A DNA stretch of 64,000 nucleotides from Bettongia penicillata ogilbyi (GCA_023548195.1 JAJHZJ010000221.1:2276001-2340000), one strand, 5' to 3'. Shown: positions 22,534-34,866, counted from the stretch's first letter. Made by a program: numbers and translations. The notes: generated by a model from the letters alone, not told the origin.

Positions 22534-23108
22534 ATGTTTTACTGTTTGGCTTTATTTGTTCCATGAATGCTGTTAATAGAGAGTTTGAGACCTTTTTGAA
22601 AATGGTTAAAAAAAAAATCTTTCTTTCCGAATTCTAAACCCTGGCCAGGTTTGTGAAGGTAAAAAGAAAGATTTTTTGCTCTTTGTAGCGTATTCCATTT
22701 TTAAAAAATGTGGCTCTTTTTATAAGTTAAATCGTTAGGCTCTTAACCTCTAAGTTTCTTTTCAAGAAACAAGGAAGCTAGAAGAAATGGTGAGTGTTTG
22801 GTTTATTTGAGATATAAAAGGAGGGTGGATATGGGTAGGATGGCAGAGTATCCATGTGCTCAGACCTTGTACTCCCTCTCCCTTCCCCTATCTCACTTAA
22901 GAAGATGTTTTGCCTGATTGGGAAATCAATAGACAAAGTTATGGAAGGTTACTGGATTTAAAAATTTTAAAGTTGTTTACTGTGATTTGTAATTATTACT
23001 ATTAGTTATAAAGTTCCCAAGCTTCATGCTTGGAAGTCATACTTTGTCAGTATTAAATTATTTAAGCCTTTTGGCTGGTCTAGGGAGGTTCTTTAATCTG
23101 ATTCAAAA

Positions 23109-23139
<31 letters not shown>

Positions 23140-26104
23140 GTAGAAACTGGGAAGATCTCTCTGCCTCAGATAGGGCAGAGGCAGACCATTCCTCACCTTA
23201 CCTAAAGGAAGATCTCTTTTGTAATGGAAATTAGCAGAGTAAAAGATAGGCAGTATGGAGTAAAAATTTGAGTTTTGATTTAATGAGATCGCAAAGCTAA
23301 AATCTGTACTTTATGTTTAAATTAAGTGAATATATCTGATACAAGACAATGTGTTTAAAATTGCGAATTCACTTTAGAATTTCAGTGATTTCTTTTAAAA
23401 GTATTAACTTTATCCATGTGCTCAGACAAAGCTGAATGGGTTAATGATTTATTTTTTGTTTTAAGTAAACATATATAGTTTTAATTTTTAGGTAATCCAT
23501 CCAAATATTGTTGCAATAGGAATTGCATTGTTAAATTAATGATGAATTGGTTAAAGAAGCTATTATGAATTCTGTAAGAGTTTCTGTGTTATGGAAATGT
23601 TATTGAGAAAATGAGAATCCATAAAACAACACACATATATTTTTATATATAGGTGTGATTTTCAAGCCTGTTCTATCTAAGGATGTATTAAGTATGTTAA
23701 AAAGTTGATTTCTGCTAAGAAGGAAGTGTTCACTAAAATTGTTTTTGCTATGAATCAAGCATTTACAAAAGTATGTTTGTAAAAGGAAGCTTATGGGCAA
23801 ATGTACACAAGGTTTGGTTTTAGATCTTGTAATTTTTGCCAGTTAGGTTCATGAGGGTTTTGTGAAAAATTGTAAGCTGTTCTTAAAAGAGGGAGATATT
23901 TGTTGTATGAAGAAGTGTTTTGTAAAATCTTCTGTATGATTTTTGAAAGACCTACCCACCAAATTTATATTTGTAAGCTAATTTGTTATAATACTAAAGA
24001 TTTTATGGGGGCTGGAAGATAAGGGGCAAGATAAGGGAGACCAGGAATTTTATGGCTCCAGGAAGCTCTGTGATAATTTTAAGACAAAAAGTCTCCTGGT
24101 CTCATCCTCTTTTCCTTTTGAAGCCCAGTCTTTACAGGACTTCTTAAGATCTAATCTAAACTGGAGAAGCTCAGAGAAAAGATGTTAACTCTTTCCCATT
24201 GTCAATGGAGAGGAGTGGCACCTGCTCACCCAGGGTCCCTAAGACTTGAAAAGCCTAAAATGATCACACAAGTGGTGTGGTTCCTGGCTTTGTTAAAGTT
24301 GTAATCCCTTAAGTAAAGTGTAAATGTTTTGTATGTGGAGTTCCTAAACAAGGAATTTGTTCTGGTGATAAATAATCTTTAGTGATTGGTTTTTAGGACA
24401 AATATAAGATTTAAGATGTAAGTCCTGGTAAAACTTTTAATCTGTGCAACTTGCCATTTGATAAAAACCTCTGGGACCATTACTTATTGTGTCCTACTAC
24501 TCAAAGAGAAATGTGACTGTTACAGGCAGAAGTTTTCCTCAGGGGACAATCCTGTCCTCAGCCTGCAATGGGATCCTTCTGGCTCAGTTTACCTATTGTG
24601 TTCCTTTGGAAAAGAATGTTCTCCCCTTTGACTATTTCTGAGTCTGACTATGAAGTGGAGATAATATATAATTAGGTCCTTGTTTTGCATCTTCATGGCA
24701 TGGTTCTATAATCAAAGCACATAATTTAAGATATAAGCACAATGCAAGTAGCGGAACCTTGTTTTCAATTAATTGGTTAAATAAGTACTCTAGTATGAAA
24801 GATAAACTCCCTGAAATAGAACATTCTTTCTAAATGTTATGGCAACAATTAGATAAAGGAAAGGACACCAAAGTATAAATATGATGTTGTATCATTGTTC
24901 CATAGAACAAGATTGGGACTTAAAGTTAACTGTAATGGTACAGAAGTGTTGAGGTTGGGGGTGTTTGGGAGCCCAAAATAGTAATATGCTGGGTCCTGTT
25001 CAAATGAATTTAAGCCAAGCTTTCTTTCAGCTAAAGGTCAAAGTTTGTTATCTACAGAGGGACTGAGGAAGGAGTCCAAGGTGGCCCCTGGTGGTCTGGG
25101 GGTTCCAGGAATGGTCTTGATGGCAGCACCCAGGAGCCTGGAGAATTGGATTGATGGCATAGTGATAGGGAAAAGCTTATGGGCCTCAAGAGAGCCTGTT
25201 TATGTGGAGAAAGTCAAGGAGTTTTCAAGGTGAGGTTTCCAGGGCCTTTTTAGACAAATAGGACTAAAACTCTTTTGGGGCAATGGACAAAGTTTCCCAA
25301 CTTGGAATAAGGTCTTTACCTGTTACAAAATGTTGTAAAAGCAATTGGTATTAAAACTGGATCAAGTTCCTGAGACTAAATCAGAGACATCTTTAGTTCG
25401 GGGGAAAGAATTTCACTTTAAATTTCTTAGAGGCAGGTAACCTCTGGTCATATTTGGCATTGATGGAAAAATTAAATATTTCTGTTTTAATTTGAATTTT
25501 ATTTTATGAACATAAGTTGAAGTTATTGTTTGAACTTATCATATGTGTAGCTCATTCTTTTAGATTGAGCAGGGTTAGAAAGACATAGAGTAGTTTGGGA
25601 AACAGATGTAAATCTATTAGATCAATAACATGATAATTATTAGTTAATCAGGAACAAGAAGATGTATAGAAAGGCATGCAAGCTATTTAAGACTTGCTTC
25701 AAAAGATGTTTCTTAGCCAATGTGAAATTATAGTCATATCTGAAAATGATTATTGGAGATGCTTTTTTTAAGATTTTTATGGGACTATTCACTGACTGTT
25801 CTTCTGAGTCTAATTCCAAGTGTGGATAGCAAGAAAAGTTGTCTGAGCAACTGATCTATGATGCCAGTGAGTCTGTGATATGCTGGTATGAACTGCAAAG
25901 GGGTGATCTCATGGGAAGGTTGAGAGAGCAGCTGTTCAGCCTGGGTTGAGGTAGGATTCTCCTGACTCAATTTCCCTACTGACACCTAGCAGACTTTAAG
26001 CCTGGCTGAATGCCAGTTGACAATCTACTCCTGCCTGGAACTGAGATGAAGTTACGGAGATGTTTTTTCCCTGCAATGTCCCTACATTGGCAATTTCCTG
26101 TAAT

Positions 26105-28844
26105 AAAAGTTTTGTGAGGGGAAGAGCCAAGATGGTGGAGTAGAAAGATACACATATGCTAGCTCCTAACCCACAGCTCATAAAATACCTGTAAAGAAGA
26201 ACTCCCAACAAATTCTGGAGCAGCCAGAAGCCACACAACAACAGAGTGGAGGAGATTTCTGTTCTAGAGAGACCTGAAAAACCAACGGGAAAGGTCTGTC
26301 ATGCACTGGACACAGAGCAGAGCCCAGCCCTGCCTTTGCCATGAGGCACTGAGAGGAGCAGATCCGAGTAGGCTTCAGTGACAGAATCTCTAGCAGCAGC
26401 ACAGGTCCCTCCACCCACAGGTGCCAAAGGTCAATGAGAGGGTCTTTTCTGCTTGCCGAGAGGGGAGCAGGGTGTCTCCATAGCTCAGGCCCCCTTGGGA
26501 GGCAGCAGTGGAGGCAGCAGCAGACAAGAGCTCCCAAAGCAGACAGGAGCTCGGATCCATTGTTGAAGGTCTCAGCATAAACCCCCTGAGGGAACTGAGG
26601 CTCATGTGGTGGTCCTTCCCTCACCTGAGCAGATGAACTTAATCTCATTCTGAATAGCAGCCCTGCCCCCGCTGAAAGCCCTGAGGCTGGGAAGCAGCAT
26701 TTGAATCTCAGCCCCCAAGCAATAGCTGGGGGGAACTGGAGGTGAGGTGGGTGTGGAGAGGAAACTCAGAAGTCAAGTAACTGGCTGGGAAAATGCACAG
26801 AAAAGGAAGAAAAAAAATAAGACCATAGAAGGTTACTTTCTTGGTGAACAGATATCTCCTCCCATCCTTTCTGATGAGGAAGAACAATGCTTACCATCAG
26901 GGAAAGACATAAAAGTCAAGGCTTCTGTATCCCAAACATCCAAAATAAATATTCAGTGGGCTCAGGCCATGGAAGAGCTCAAAAAGGACTTTGAAAATCA
27001 AGTTACAGAGGTGGAGGAGAAACTGGGAAGAGAAATGAGAGAGATGCAAGAAAAGCATGAAAAGCAGGTCAACACCTTGCTAAAGGAGACCCAAAAAAAA
27101 ATGCTGAAGAAAATAACGCCTTGAAAAATAGGCTAACTCAACTGGCAAAAGAGGTTCAAAAAGCCAATGAGGAGAAGAATGGTTCAAAAGCTCACTGAAG
27201 AAAACAGTTCTCTCAAAATTAGAATGGAACAGGTGGAGGCTAATGACTTTCTGAGAAACCAAGAAATCACAAAACAAAACCAAAAGAATGAAAAAAAAAA
27301 GGAAGATAATGTGAAATATCTCATTGGAAAAACAAATGACCTGGAAAATAGAACCAGGAGAGACAACTTAAAAATTATGGGACTACCTGAAAGCCATGAT
27401 CAAAAAAAGAGCCTAGACATCATCTTTCATGAAATTATCAAGGAAAACTGCCCTGATATTCTAGAACCAGAGGGTAAAATAAATATTCAAGGAATCCACC
27501 AATCACCACCTGAAAGAGATTCAAAAAGAGAAACTCCTAGGAACGTTGTGGCCAAATTTCAGAATTCCCAGGTCAAGGAGAAAATATCACAAGCAGTTAG
27601 AAAGAAACAATTCCAGTATTGTGGAGATACAATCAGGATAACACAAGATCTAGCAGCTTCTACATTAAGGGATCGAAGGGCATGGAATATAATATTACAG
27701 AAGTCAAAGGGACTAGGACTAAAACCAAGAATCACCTACCCAGCAAAACTGAGTATAATACTTCAGGGGGAAAAACTAGTCTTTCAATGAAATAGAGGAC
27801 TTTCAAGCAATCTTGATGAAAAGGCCAGAGCTGAAAAGAAAATTTGACTTTCAAACACCAGAATGAAAAGAAGCATGAAAAGGTAAACAGCAAAGAGAAG
27901 TCATAAGGGACTTACTAAAGTTGAATTGTTTACATTCCTACATGGGAAAGACAATACTTGTAACTCTTGAAACTTTTCAGTATCTGGGTAGTTGGTGGGA
28001 TTACACACACACACACATACACACACACACAGAGCACAGAGTGAATTGCATAGAATGGGATCATATCTTTAAAAAATGAAATTAAGTGGTGAGAGAGAAA
28101 TATATTGGGAGGAGAAAGGGAGAAATGGAATGGGGCAAATTATCTCTCATAAAAGAGGCAAGGAAAAGGCTTTTTAGTGGAGGGAAAAAGAGGTGAGGTG
28201 AGAGAAAAACATGAAGCTTCCTCTCATCACATTCGACTAAAGGAAAGAATAAAATGCACACTCATTTTGGGATGAAAACCTATCTTACAGTACAGGAAAG
28301 TGGGGGAGAAGGGGATAAGCAGGGTGGGGGGGATGATGCAAGGGAGGGCAATGGGAGGAGGGAGCAATTTGAAGTCAACACTCTTGGGGAGGGACAGGAT
28401 TAAAATAGAGAATAGAAGAAATGTGGGGGGCAGGATAGGATGGAGGGAAATATAGTCTTACACAACATGACTATTAGGGAAGTCATTTGCAAAACTACAC
28501 AGATATGGCCTATATTGAATTGCTTGCCTTCCCAAAGGTAATGGGTGGGGAGGGATGGGGAGAAGTTGGAACTCAACTGTCAAGTACTGTTCTTGCTACT
28601 AGGAAATAAGAAATACAGGTAATGGGGAATAGAAATTTATCTGGCCCTACAGGACGAAAGAGAAGATGGGAACAAGGGAAGGGAGGGATGATAGAGGAGA
28701 GGGCAGATTGGTGATGGGGGCAATTAGAATGCTCAGTGTTTTGAGGTGGGGGGAGGGGACAAATGAGGAGAAAATTTGGAACCCAAAATTTTGTGAAAAT
28801 GAATATTGAAAGTTAAATAAATAAATTTTAAAAAAAAGTTTTGT
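26105..28844 (+). mobile_element. HAL1-like (ORF1-only L1) element nested in the provirus, 11-bp TSD
   Basis: Perfect AAAAGTTTTGT copies at 26105-26115 and 28834-28844 bound the insert 26116-28833. It starts 'gaggggaagagccaagatgg', an L1-type head. A leader precedes an L1 ORF1 relic at about 26747-27790. After this come ~1 kb of purine-rich tail with a (CA)n at 28006-28031 and the 3' end 'gaatattgaaagttaaata'. No ORF2 is present between ORF1 and the 3' end, and the flanking duplication shows nothing is missing from the ends. This matches half-L1 (HAL1) elements known in mammals, including opossum. Confidence 0.85.
26747..27790 (+). pseudogene. L1-type ORF1 relic of the HAL1-like element
   Basis: ORF1 proteins are RNA-binding trimeric chaperones with a coiled coil, an RRM-like domain and a C-terminal domain. 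The first part (26747-27124) is a Lys/Glu coiled coil with QAMEELKKDFENQV. The second (27167-27790) has [18 protein letters not shown], the IRITQDL motif and [12 protein letters not shown], all L1 ORF1 hallmarks. A 9-A run near 27093-27101 (10 in the 46.5-kb copy) shifts the frame and gives a stop at 27122-27124. The frame is regained near 27167. Confidence 0.8.
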
Positions 28845-29726
28845 AAGCTTAATACCAGACCTATTAAATAATAGATTGTTGGTAGGGGAACATCTGAGGT
28901 CTAAAATTAAGGTTTAGGATTTCAGACTAACAGCAATAAGTTAGCGTCCTTTAATTGTAGTAATAGCATAGCATGGAAACAATCAGGTCAAGGGCTTGTG
29001 AGATTAGCATACATAATCATTATTATTTTTGTCTCAGTTAATGTTAAAAGAAAAATGGTTTGTGATCTATATTGTAAATGCTTTAAAAGAAGCATCACAT
29101 GACCAGAAGTTGGAACTGTTTTATGACATGATATTTACCGTTACTAAAAATGATTATTTATTATATTTGTGTAAGTACTGGAGCCTGTTATTGACTCCTT
29201 AGTGAAATCTCATCCTCCTGATGGAAATGGATAGTGAGTTCATGTAAAATGTAAAAACTTGATTTTAATGTGAATCTCTTAAACATAATTGGCCAAAGTT
29301 CCAATTTTGATTTTGTAAGAGTGATAAGAATGGTAATCTAAAATTGTATTAAGGTCAGTTTTGTAGGAGAGTGGACATCTGGATTTCTACAAGAAGATAA
29401 AAGGAAGAAAGTGCAGAGATGTTGTACTGAAGACTGCTTGAAGGAGCACCCAGACCAAAAAACTGCATCAGATGATGTTCCTCCCCAGACTACTGTATGA
29501 GATGGAACCTCTAAATGAACAATTCATTAATTGACCTTTTCCTTTTGCATCTCTTTATCTGTACTTATAACAAGGGGACTACCCCTTTGTCATTTGTCAC
29601 TGCATTGGTCTACTTTGCTCCCTTCTCATATTCATATAAAGGAAAGATAGATGAAGGCAAGAATTCACAGGGGAAGAATGTGAGGAGGTATTGATTGGAT
29701 TTAGGTGTGGAAACCAAAATTTTAAT

Positions 29727-29743
29727 AAAGAAAAAAGGGGGAA
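29727..29743 (+). other. Polypurine tract before the 3' LTR
   Basis: AAAGAAAAAAGGGGGAA lies just upstream of the 3' LTR start, the usual plus-strand primer of retroviruses. The internal stretch 28845-29726 is non-coding and not recognised. Confidence 0.75.
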
Positions 29744-29748
29744 TTTTG

Positions 29749-31389
29749 TGGGAAACAAGAAAGGTCTGTTTTCCACAGTCCTAGGTGATAAGAGTTGTGT
29801 CCTAGCATGGAGAGGTTAGAGGTCAGAAACTAATGCGTGCAGGCTCAAGGAGCTGAGTGTGGGGCAGAACCAAGGTGGGGGAGTGACAGCAGCTACTCAC
29901 CTAAGCTCTTAGATAAACTCCTTCAGATACCTCTAAAAAGAGAATCTGACCAAATTTTGGAGGGGCAGAATCCAGTAGGAGACAGACTGTGGCAGATTCA
30001 CAGCCCAGGACAGACTGGAAGGTCAACTGGAAGATTCTGTCCCACGGGGGTGGAGAAGCACACAGCACACAGTGCAATGCATCTCCACCAGGGCAGGGCT
30101 GAGCAGGAAGCCCTGGGCGGTCTGAGGCAGCTGCTGCACTGCGGAATCTCGGGCATTTCAGTCCAGGATGGGACTCCAGTGGAATCGAGTGAGTGCCATG
30201 AAGCCCCAGGTATCTGCCCAGCTGCTCCTGAGACTATCAACCCACAGATGAAACGTCTATAAGTCACCTACTTGAACTTCCAGGAGCCAAAATGGCGGAG
30301 TGATTGGTAACTGCTCTCTCGCCCTTCCCCTTGTTGACCTTGAAAGAACCATAAAATATTTCCCCAGAAAATTCCTGGATCAGTGAAATCAGCAGAAGGA
30401 GGCAAACAGTCTCATTGCTCGTGAGGCTAGGAAAATCACTAAGGACGATCCTTCTTAGAAAGGGACCAGTGTAGGATCAGAGTTGTTCCAGACAACCCCA
30501 CCTCAGTGAACTGGGAAGAGGAGACTCAGTGTGGTGGAGCCTCATAACCATCAACACCAGGACCCCAGGCCTGCCTGAGCATCCCAAGGGAAACAGGAAG
30601 ACACTAGGGCAGTCAACTACTGGGCTTATCTTTGCTCTAGTTCAGCTGAGGAGACCTCCTGTGGCCAGACCACTCCTCCCCCACACTTAACAAGCCAGCT
30701 CCAGGGCAAATCTGGGGAAACACAAAAAGACTTCACCTGGCCTCTGCTTTCTCACACCAGCCAGCTCAGCTGGCTCAGAACCAGAGACCACAACACACAA
30801 AGTCTCATCATCATTAGTACGAAGCAAAGCAGGAAAGAAAAGACCACAGAATCTTTCTATGGGGACAAGGACCAAAACACAAATACAAAGAGGTCAGCAC
30901 TGAGACTGTACTCCCATCTGAAACTTCAGAAGGGATTATGAACTAGTTCCAAGCACAAAGAGCACTCTTGGAAGAGCTGAAGATTTTAAAAGTCAAATTA
31001 GAGAAATAGAAGAAAAACTGGCCAACGATTTCAAAAGTATGAAAGAAAGAATTCATTGAAGAGAACAGCTCCTTTAAAAGGAAAAAATGGAAAAAGAAGC
31101 ACAAGATCAAGCTGTGTGAGGAAGGGCCTATCAGAGAGAACATAAAGTCACATGGCCAGGGGATGGTATTACAGGAGATCCAAAGTTAAGAAAACAGTAT
31201 AAGAAGCCCCATCTTTCTGAACGTGTTGTAGTCATCCTGTAACCTTACTGGGGACGCTACTTGTCCATTCAGGGGGAATGCATGTAAAGACTAATAAAGG
31301 CTTTCCTAATTTCACAACAGGTATTATTCTTTGTTTAAGGTGAGCATTTCTCACTGTTGGGGGCTTATTAGATAGGCTCACTTCTAACA
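29749..31389 (+). repeat. 3' LTR, split by an L1-type insertion
   Basis: The left part 29749-29855 and right part 31115-31389 align with the 5' LTR, with the same TATA-like and AATAAA motifs. It ends TTCTAACA and is followed by GTTGAGG. The insert lies between. Confidence 0.8.
29856..31114 (+). mobile_element. L1 5'-end material inserted into the 3' LTR (two heads, no ORF2)
   Basis: It begins with an L1-like head ('gggcagaaccaaggtggggg'). A second head ('aggagccaaaatggcggagt') follows near 30282. Next come a leader and an ORF1 coiled-coil relic near 30960-31080 ('ggaagagctgaagattttaa'). AGCTG/GCTG at both borders (29851-29855, 31111-31114) is the probable duplication. Only 5' parts are present, which is unusual for L1. 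Confidence 0.6.
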
Positions 31390-31510
31390 GTTGAGGAAAG
31401 GAAAGAAATTAATATGAACAAATTTTTCTGGTTTAGTTGAGAAAGGGAGAAATACAGGATGATCTATAAGGCAGAGTAAGGTCAACAGCTTTTTTTGTTT
31501 CTAACTCTTA
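31390..31510 (-). mobile_element. L2-type LINE relic, right of the provirus
   Basis: It resumes 'gttgaggaaaggaaagaaat' and runs to about 31510, as expected if the LTR element landed in the relic at 20395-21268. 31511-32030 is not recognised, apart from a short (CA)n near 31584. Confidence 0.45.
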
Positions 31511-32030
31511 TGTGGATCTGCGAAGACTGGGAATGAGAACCAATTAAGCAATGGGCATTAATAAATTAAATGGCTAGGATTATACACACACACACACAAA
31601 ACAAATTTGTCATTTTTCTTAAAATGATCTCATTATTAATATCAGCTGAACAAGAGTTCAACTCTACATGTTTCTGATATGCTATCAGTGAAAATGGCAT
31701 TTAAGATGACAAGTTGAGAAGAGGGGCTGGATGAAAACAAGAAGACTTTGAGGAAATCTTTGGTGGTGTAGTAGAGGCATAATCAGAAGTTAGATATAAA
31801 AGCAAAAAGCATCCACAAAAAATCTGTATATTGACTGATTAATGTCCCTTGGCATATTTTTTGCTTGTAGTTTGCAGAAATTTTTCTTTATATTTCTAAT
31901 TATAATGTTGAATTGGAACTGTAATGTATGTAAACAAGTAGAATTGTGAATTTTGCAGCCTTTTAAATTTTGTCTTTTTGTCTACTATTGCAAGTCACTT
32001 AACTTTAGGGCTTTTGGTAACCGTTAAGAC

Positions 32031-32747
32031 TTTAAGTTAGGGCTACAAAAATGTGCATACCCTTTGACCCAGCAACATCACTTCTAGGACTGTATCCCAA
32101 GAGATCATAAAAATGGGAAAGAGTCCCCACATGCACAAAAATATTTATAGCAGTTCTTTATGGTGGCCAAGCACTGGAAATCGAGGGGATACCCATCAGT
32201 TGGGGAATGGCTGAACAAGAAGTGGTATGATGAATGTAATATATTGTGCTATAAGAAATGATAAACAGGAAAGCTTCAGAAAAGCCTGGAAAGACTTACA
32301 TACACTGATGCTGTGTGAAATGAGCAGAAACAGAACACTGTACACAGTAACAACCACAATGTGCAAGGAATTTTTCTGGTAAATTTAGCCCCTCACGGTA
32401 ATGCAAAGATCTAAAACACTCCTAAAAGACTCTTGAGGCAAAACGCCATCCACATCCAGAGAGATAACTATGGAATCAGAATGCAAAATGAAACAGACTA
32501 TTTTTACTTGTGTTATGTTTTGTTTTTCTTTTTTCTTATGGTTTCTCCCATTCATTTTAATTCTTCTATGCAACATGACAAGCGTGAAAATGTGCTTAAT
32601 AAGAATGTATGTATATGTATAGAAACCATGTAAGATTGCATGTCATCTTGTGGAGGAAGTGGGGAGGGATGGGAAGAAAATCTAAGACTTATGGAAATGA
32701 CTGTAAAAATAAGAAAACAAATAAATTAATAAATAAAAATTTAAGTT
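32031..32747 (+). mobile_element. L1 LINE 3' end, sense, 8-bp TSD
   Basis: TTTAAGTT at 32031-32038 and 32740-32747 bounds a 701-bp L1 3' end. It contains 'ataccctttgacccagcaac', 'cagttggggaatggctgaac', 'cgccatccacatccagagag' and an AATAAA-rich tail. Confidence 0.85.
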
Positions 32748-33305
32748 GCAGAAAAGGTCTAGATCCGCATCATTAGATGAGAATTTTTTAATCTGGAAGT
32801 TCCCTATACTAATAAAATCAAAGGTCCAATTGCTATCCCTATCCTTACCTATTATTTTTCTTCTAACCTCATTGGAACATTATGTATACAATCTTTGAAT
32901 TTTCTAAATTTTTCACATGAGTTACAAGTAAGTCAGAGGTTTAACGCTTCTTGATCTATTGCTTAAAACTGTCATTTATACCTGCATACTTCACAACTCC
33001 TATAGGCTTTTAAAAAAATCTGATGTACATGACATATAACATTATTTTCTAGTGTAGTCTGCCAATTGCTTCTATTGATTTTTTTCAAGTTTATTACATT
33101 GTCTTTTTTTGTATGTAGTGGAAGGCAGGTGGACTTGTGATTTGATCAATGTAAGGAACTTCTTCCACTGAAGATAGGCAACTCATTCATAACATATTCT
33201 TAAAGTGACCTGGGGCAGTAAGTTTAAATGGCTTACCCATAGTCATATAGTATGTCAGAACAAAGGCTTGAACCCAAGTCTTTCTGAGCCCAGACTTAAT
33301 CCTGT

Positions 33306-33502
33306 ACTACAGAGGTGTCAAACATGAAGCTTTATTCTGGCCTAAACCAGAATAAAATATAATCGGGGAGTAATTTTACCAAATAAAAATTCGACAGAAC
33401 ACACATCATATTAACATGTGGTTTCCTATATTGACATACAGCTGTAGAAATCCTTATGCAAGATTTAGTGGCCTGTTTCTACTTGAGTTTGATGCCACTA
33501 CT
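33306..33502. mobile_element. hAT-type non-autonomous DNA transposon relic
   Basis: The ends CAGAGGTGTCAAAC and GTTTGATGCCACTACTCT form terminal inverted repeats, typical of the 'cagggGTGTCAAAC' hAT elements common in marsupials. 32748-33305 and 33503-34197 show nothing recognised. Confidence 0.6.
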
Positions 33503-34197
33503 CTACTACACTTTCTACTACTACTTTTCATATTTTCTCCATTATTTCATTTCAATCATTTTTAGAATCTGGTAATTATTGCTCAATGCCTGTCATAATT
33601 TTGAAATTTTTTATCAGCAGTTTTCTGTTGATTTTCAGTGTTACTTATTACTTAAATTACTTAACTATCATTTAAAGAACTGAATACTAGATATCAGAAG
33701 AGATAAACTCCTATTTCTGATATTGACTATCTTACCATAGACAAATCTCTTACTTTAAGATTAAACTATTAATTATTATTAAATGGAGATAACGCCCAAC
33801 TATTGGAAATTCAGGGGAAATAATTCTGTAACTGTAAAGTACTATATAAATATTAACTATGATGATTATTCATTTGAGGATATCTCCATGGTTAATTAGG
33901 TTTATTTTTTACCTTTTTGCTTGATATTTAACCTGTTGCCATTGACTACATGCTATTTTAAAAAACTCTTGTTATTCTGCTTTGCTTATGGTGGAGTCAG
34001 GGAACTTATAACTCATGTGATTTTTTTTTGGTCACTTGTCTCTTTTAATATACAAATATATGAATAACCTAACTTCTCTGCAACCTATCATTGTGCCCTT
34101 CCCGCTGAGATTCCCTGTAGAATTTTCCAAAACCACTTATTTTCCCTCTGAATCATCACTCAGGAACTGGCCTAGCTGCCTTCTCTGATAGTCCTTT

Positions 34198-34400
34198 TGA
34201 AACAATTTATATTATTTTTATTGATGTCTTGTTTTCATTAAATTAATTTCCAAATATGTTCCCTCCCTGCCTTCTCCAGTAAGACATCTGTTGTGTAACA
34301 AAGATTAAAAAAGTTTAGCAACACTAACCAACACATCAACTATGCTATATAGTAAATGTAATTGATACCCTCAAACCACCCACCTGCAATGTAGGGAAGA
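34198..34400 (-). mobile_element. LINE 3' end, antisense (RTE-like, family uncertain)
   Basis: 'ccaaatatgttccctccctg', 'gtgtaacaaagattaaaaaa' and 'ccaacacatcaactatgct' form a tail seen often in marsupial DNA. The assignment is tentative. 34401-34802 would be NUP155 3' flank. Confidence 0.4.
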
Positions 34401-34802
34401 AAGTCTGCTAATATCTCTTAAATATAAATATTTTTAGGGTAATTCTGAATGTTTACACTAAAAATCACAAACATGGAACATATTTATATGTAAAACACAC
34501 ACAGTGCCATCTTTAATCTCTATGTATAATGAAGTGTGAAAAAGAGACTTCAAAACAGGTTTTAGTTTGGCAACACATGTTATTTCAACTGCATAAAAAT
34601 GATTTTTTAAAAGTACTAACAGAACATTCTAGTAGTAAAAAAAGAAGTCATTTGGCTTATTTTCTACCACTTCTTATATGTATATATACCAGAAAGTTAA
34701 GAACACAGAAACCATACAATCCAATTGTGCAATGCACTTAATTAATTCCTTAGGTCTTCTGGGGTAGCTACTCTTCTGGATTAGGGTACACACATCTGAA
34801 CC

Positions 34803-34808
34803 TTTATT
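34803..34808 (-). terminator. Candidate NUP155 poly(A) signal AATAAA
   Basis: On the minus strand a perfect AATAAA lies 59 nt after the NUP155 stop codon. A GT-rich stretch (GATGTGTGT) follows within about 20 nt. Other AATAAA hexamers lie further along (for example at 34222-34217), so a longer 3' UTR is also possible. Confidence 0.5.
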
Positions 34809-34866
34809 TTACAGCTCAAAGAAGACATACTTAAAGTCCATTTCCATCCTATGATGAAGTCATGAA

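Larger units (their letters stand above)
21269..31389 (+). mobile_element. Degenerate endogenous retrovirus-like provirus (class I-type) with nested insertions
   Basis: Two related LTRs bound an internal region that starts with an 18-nt proline-type primer-binding site and ends with a polypurine tract. GTTGAGG occurs immediately outside each end (21262-21268, 31390-31396), a likely target-site duplication. Length is ~10.1 kb, of which ~2.7 kb is a later HAL1-like insertion and ~1.25 kb is L1 material inside the 3' LTR. The remaining ~5.4 kb internal region has no recognisable gag, pro, pol or env and no frame of more than about 65 codons. The LTRs differ at very roughly one site in ten, so it is old. 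It may be a defective provirus or a non-autonomous family that never carried the genes. Confidence 0.8.

Noticed and set aside
25045..25233. 62-codon frame in the provirus body as a possible retroviral protein piece
   Set aside because: Composition and motifs do not match gag, pro, pol or env.
26178..26648. Minus-strand frame of 156 codons
   Set aside because: It is antisense to the leader of the HAL1-like element, and a similar antisense frame in the 45.7-kb copy is shorter.
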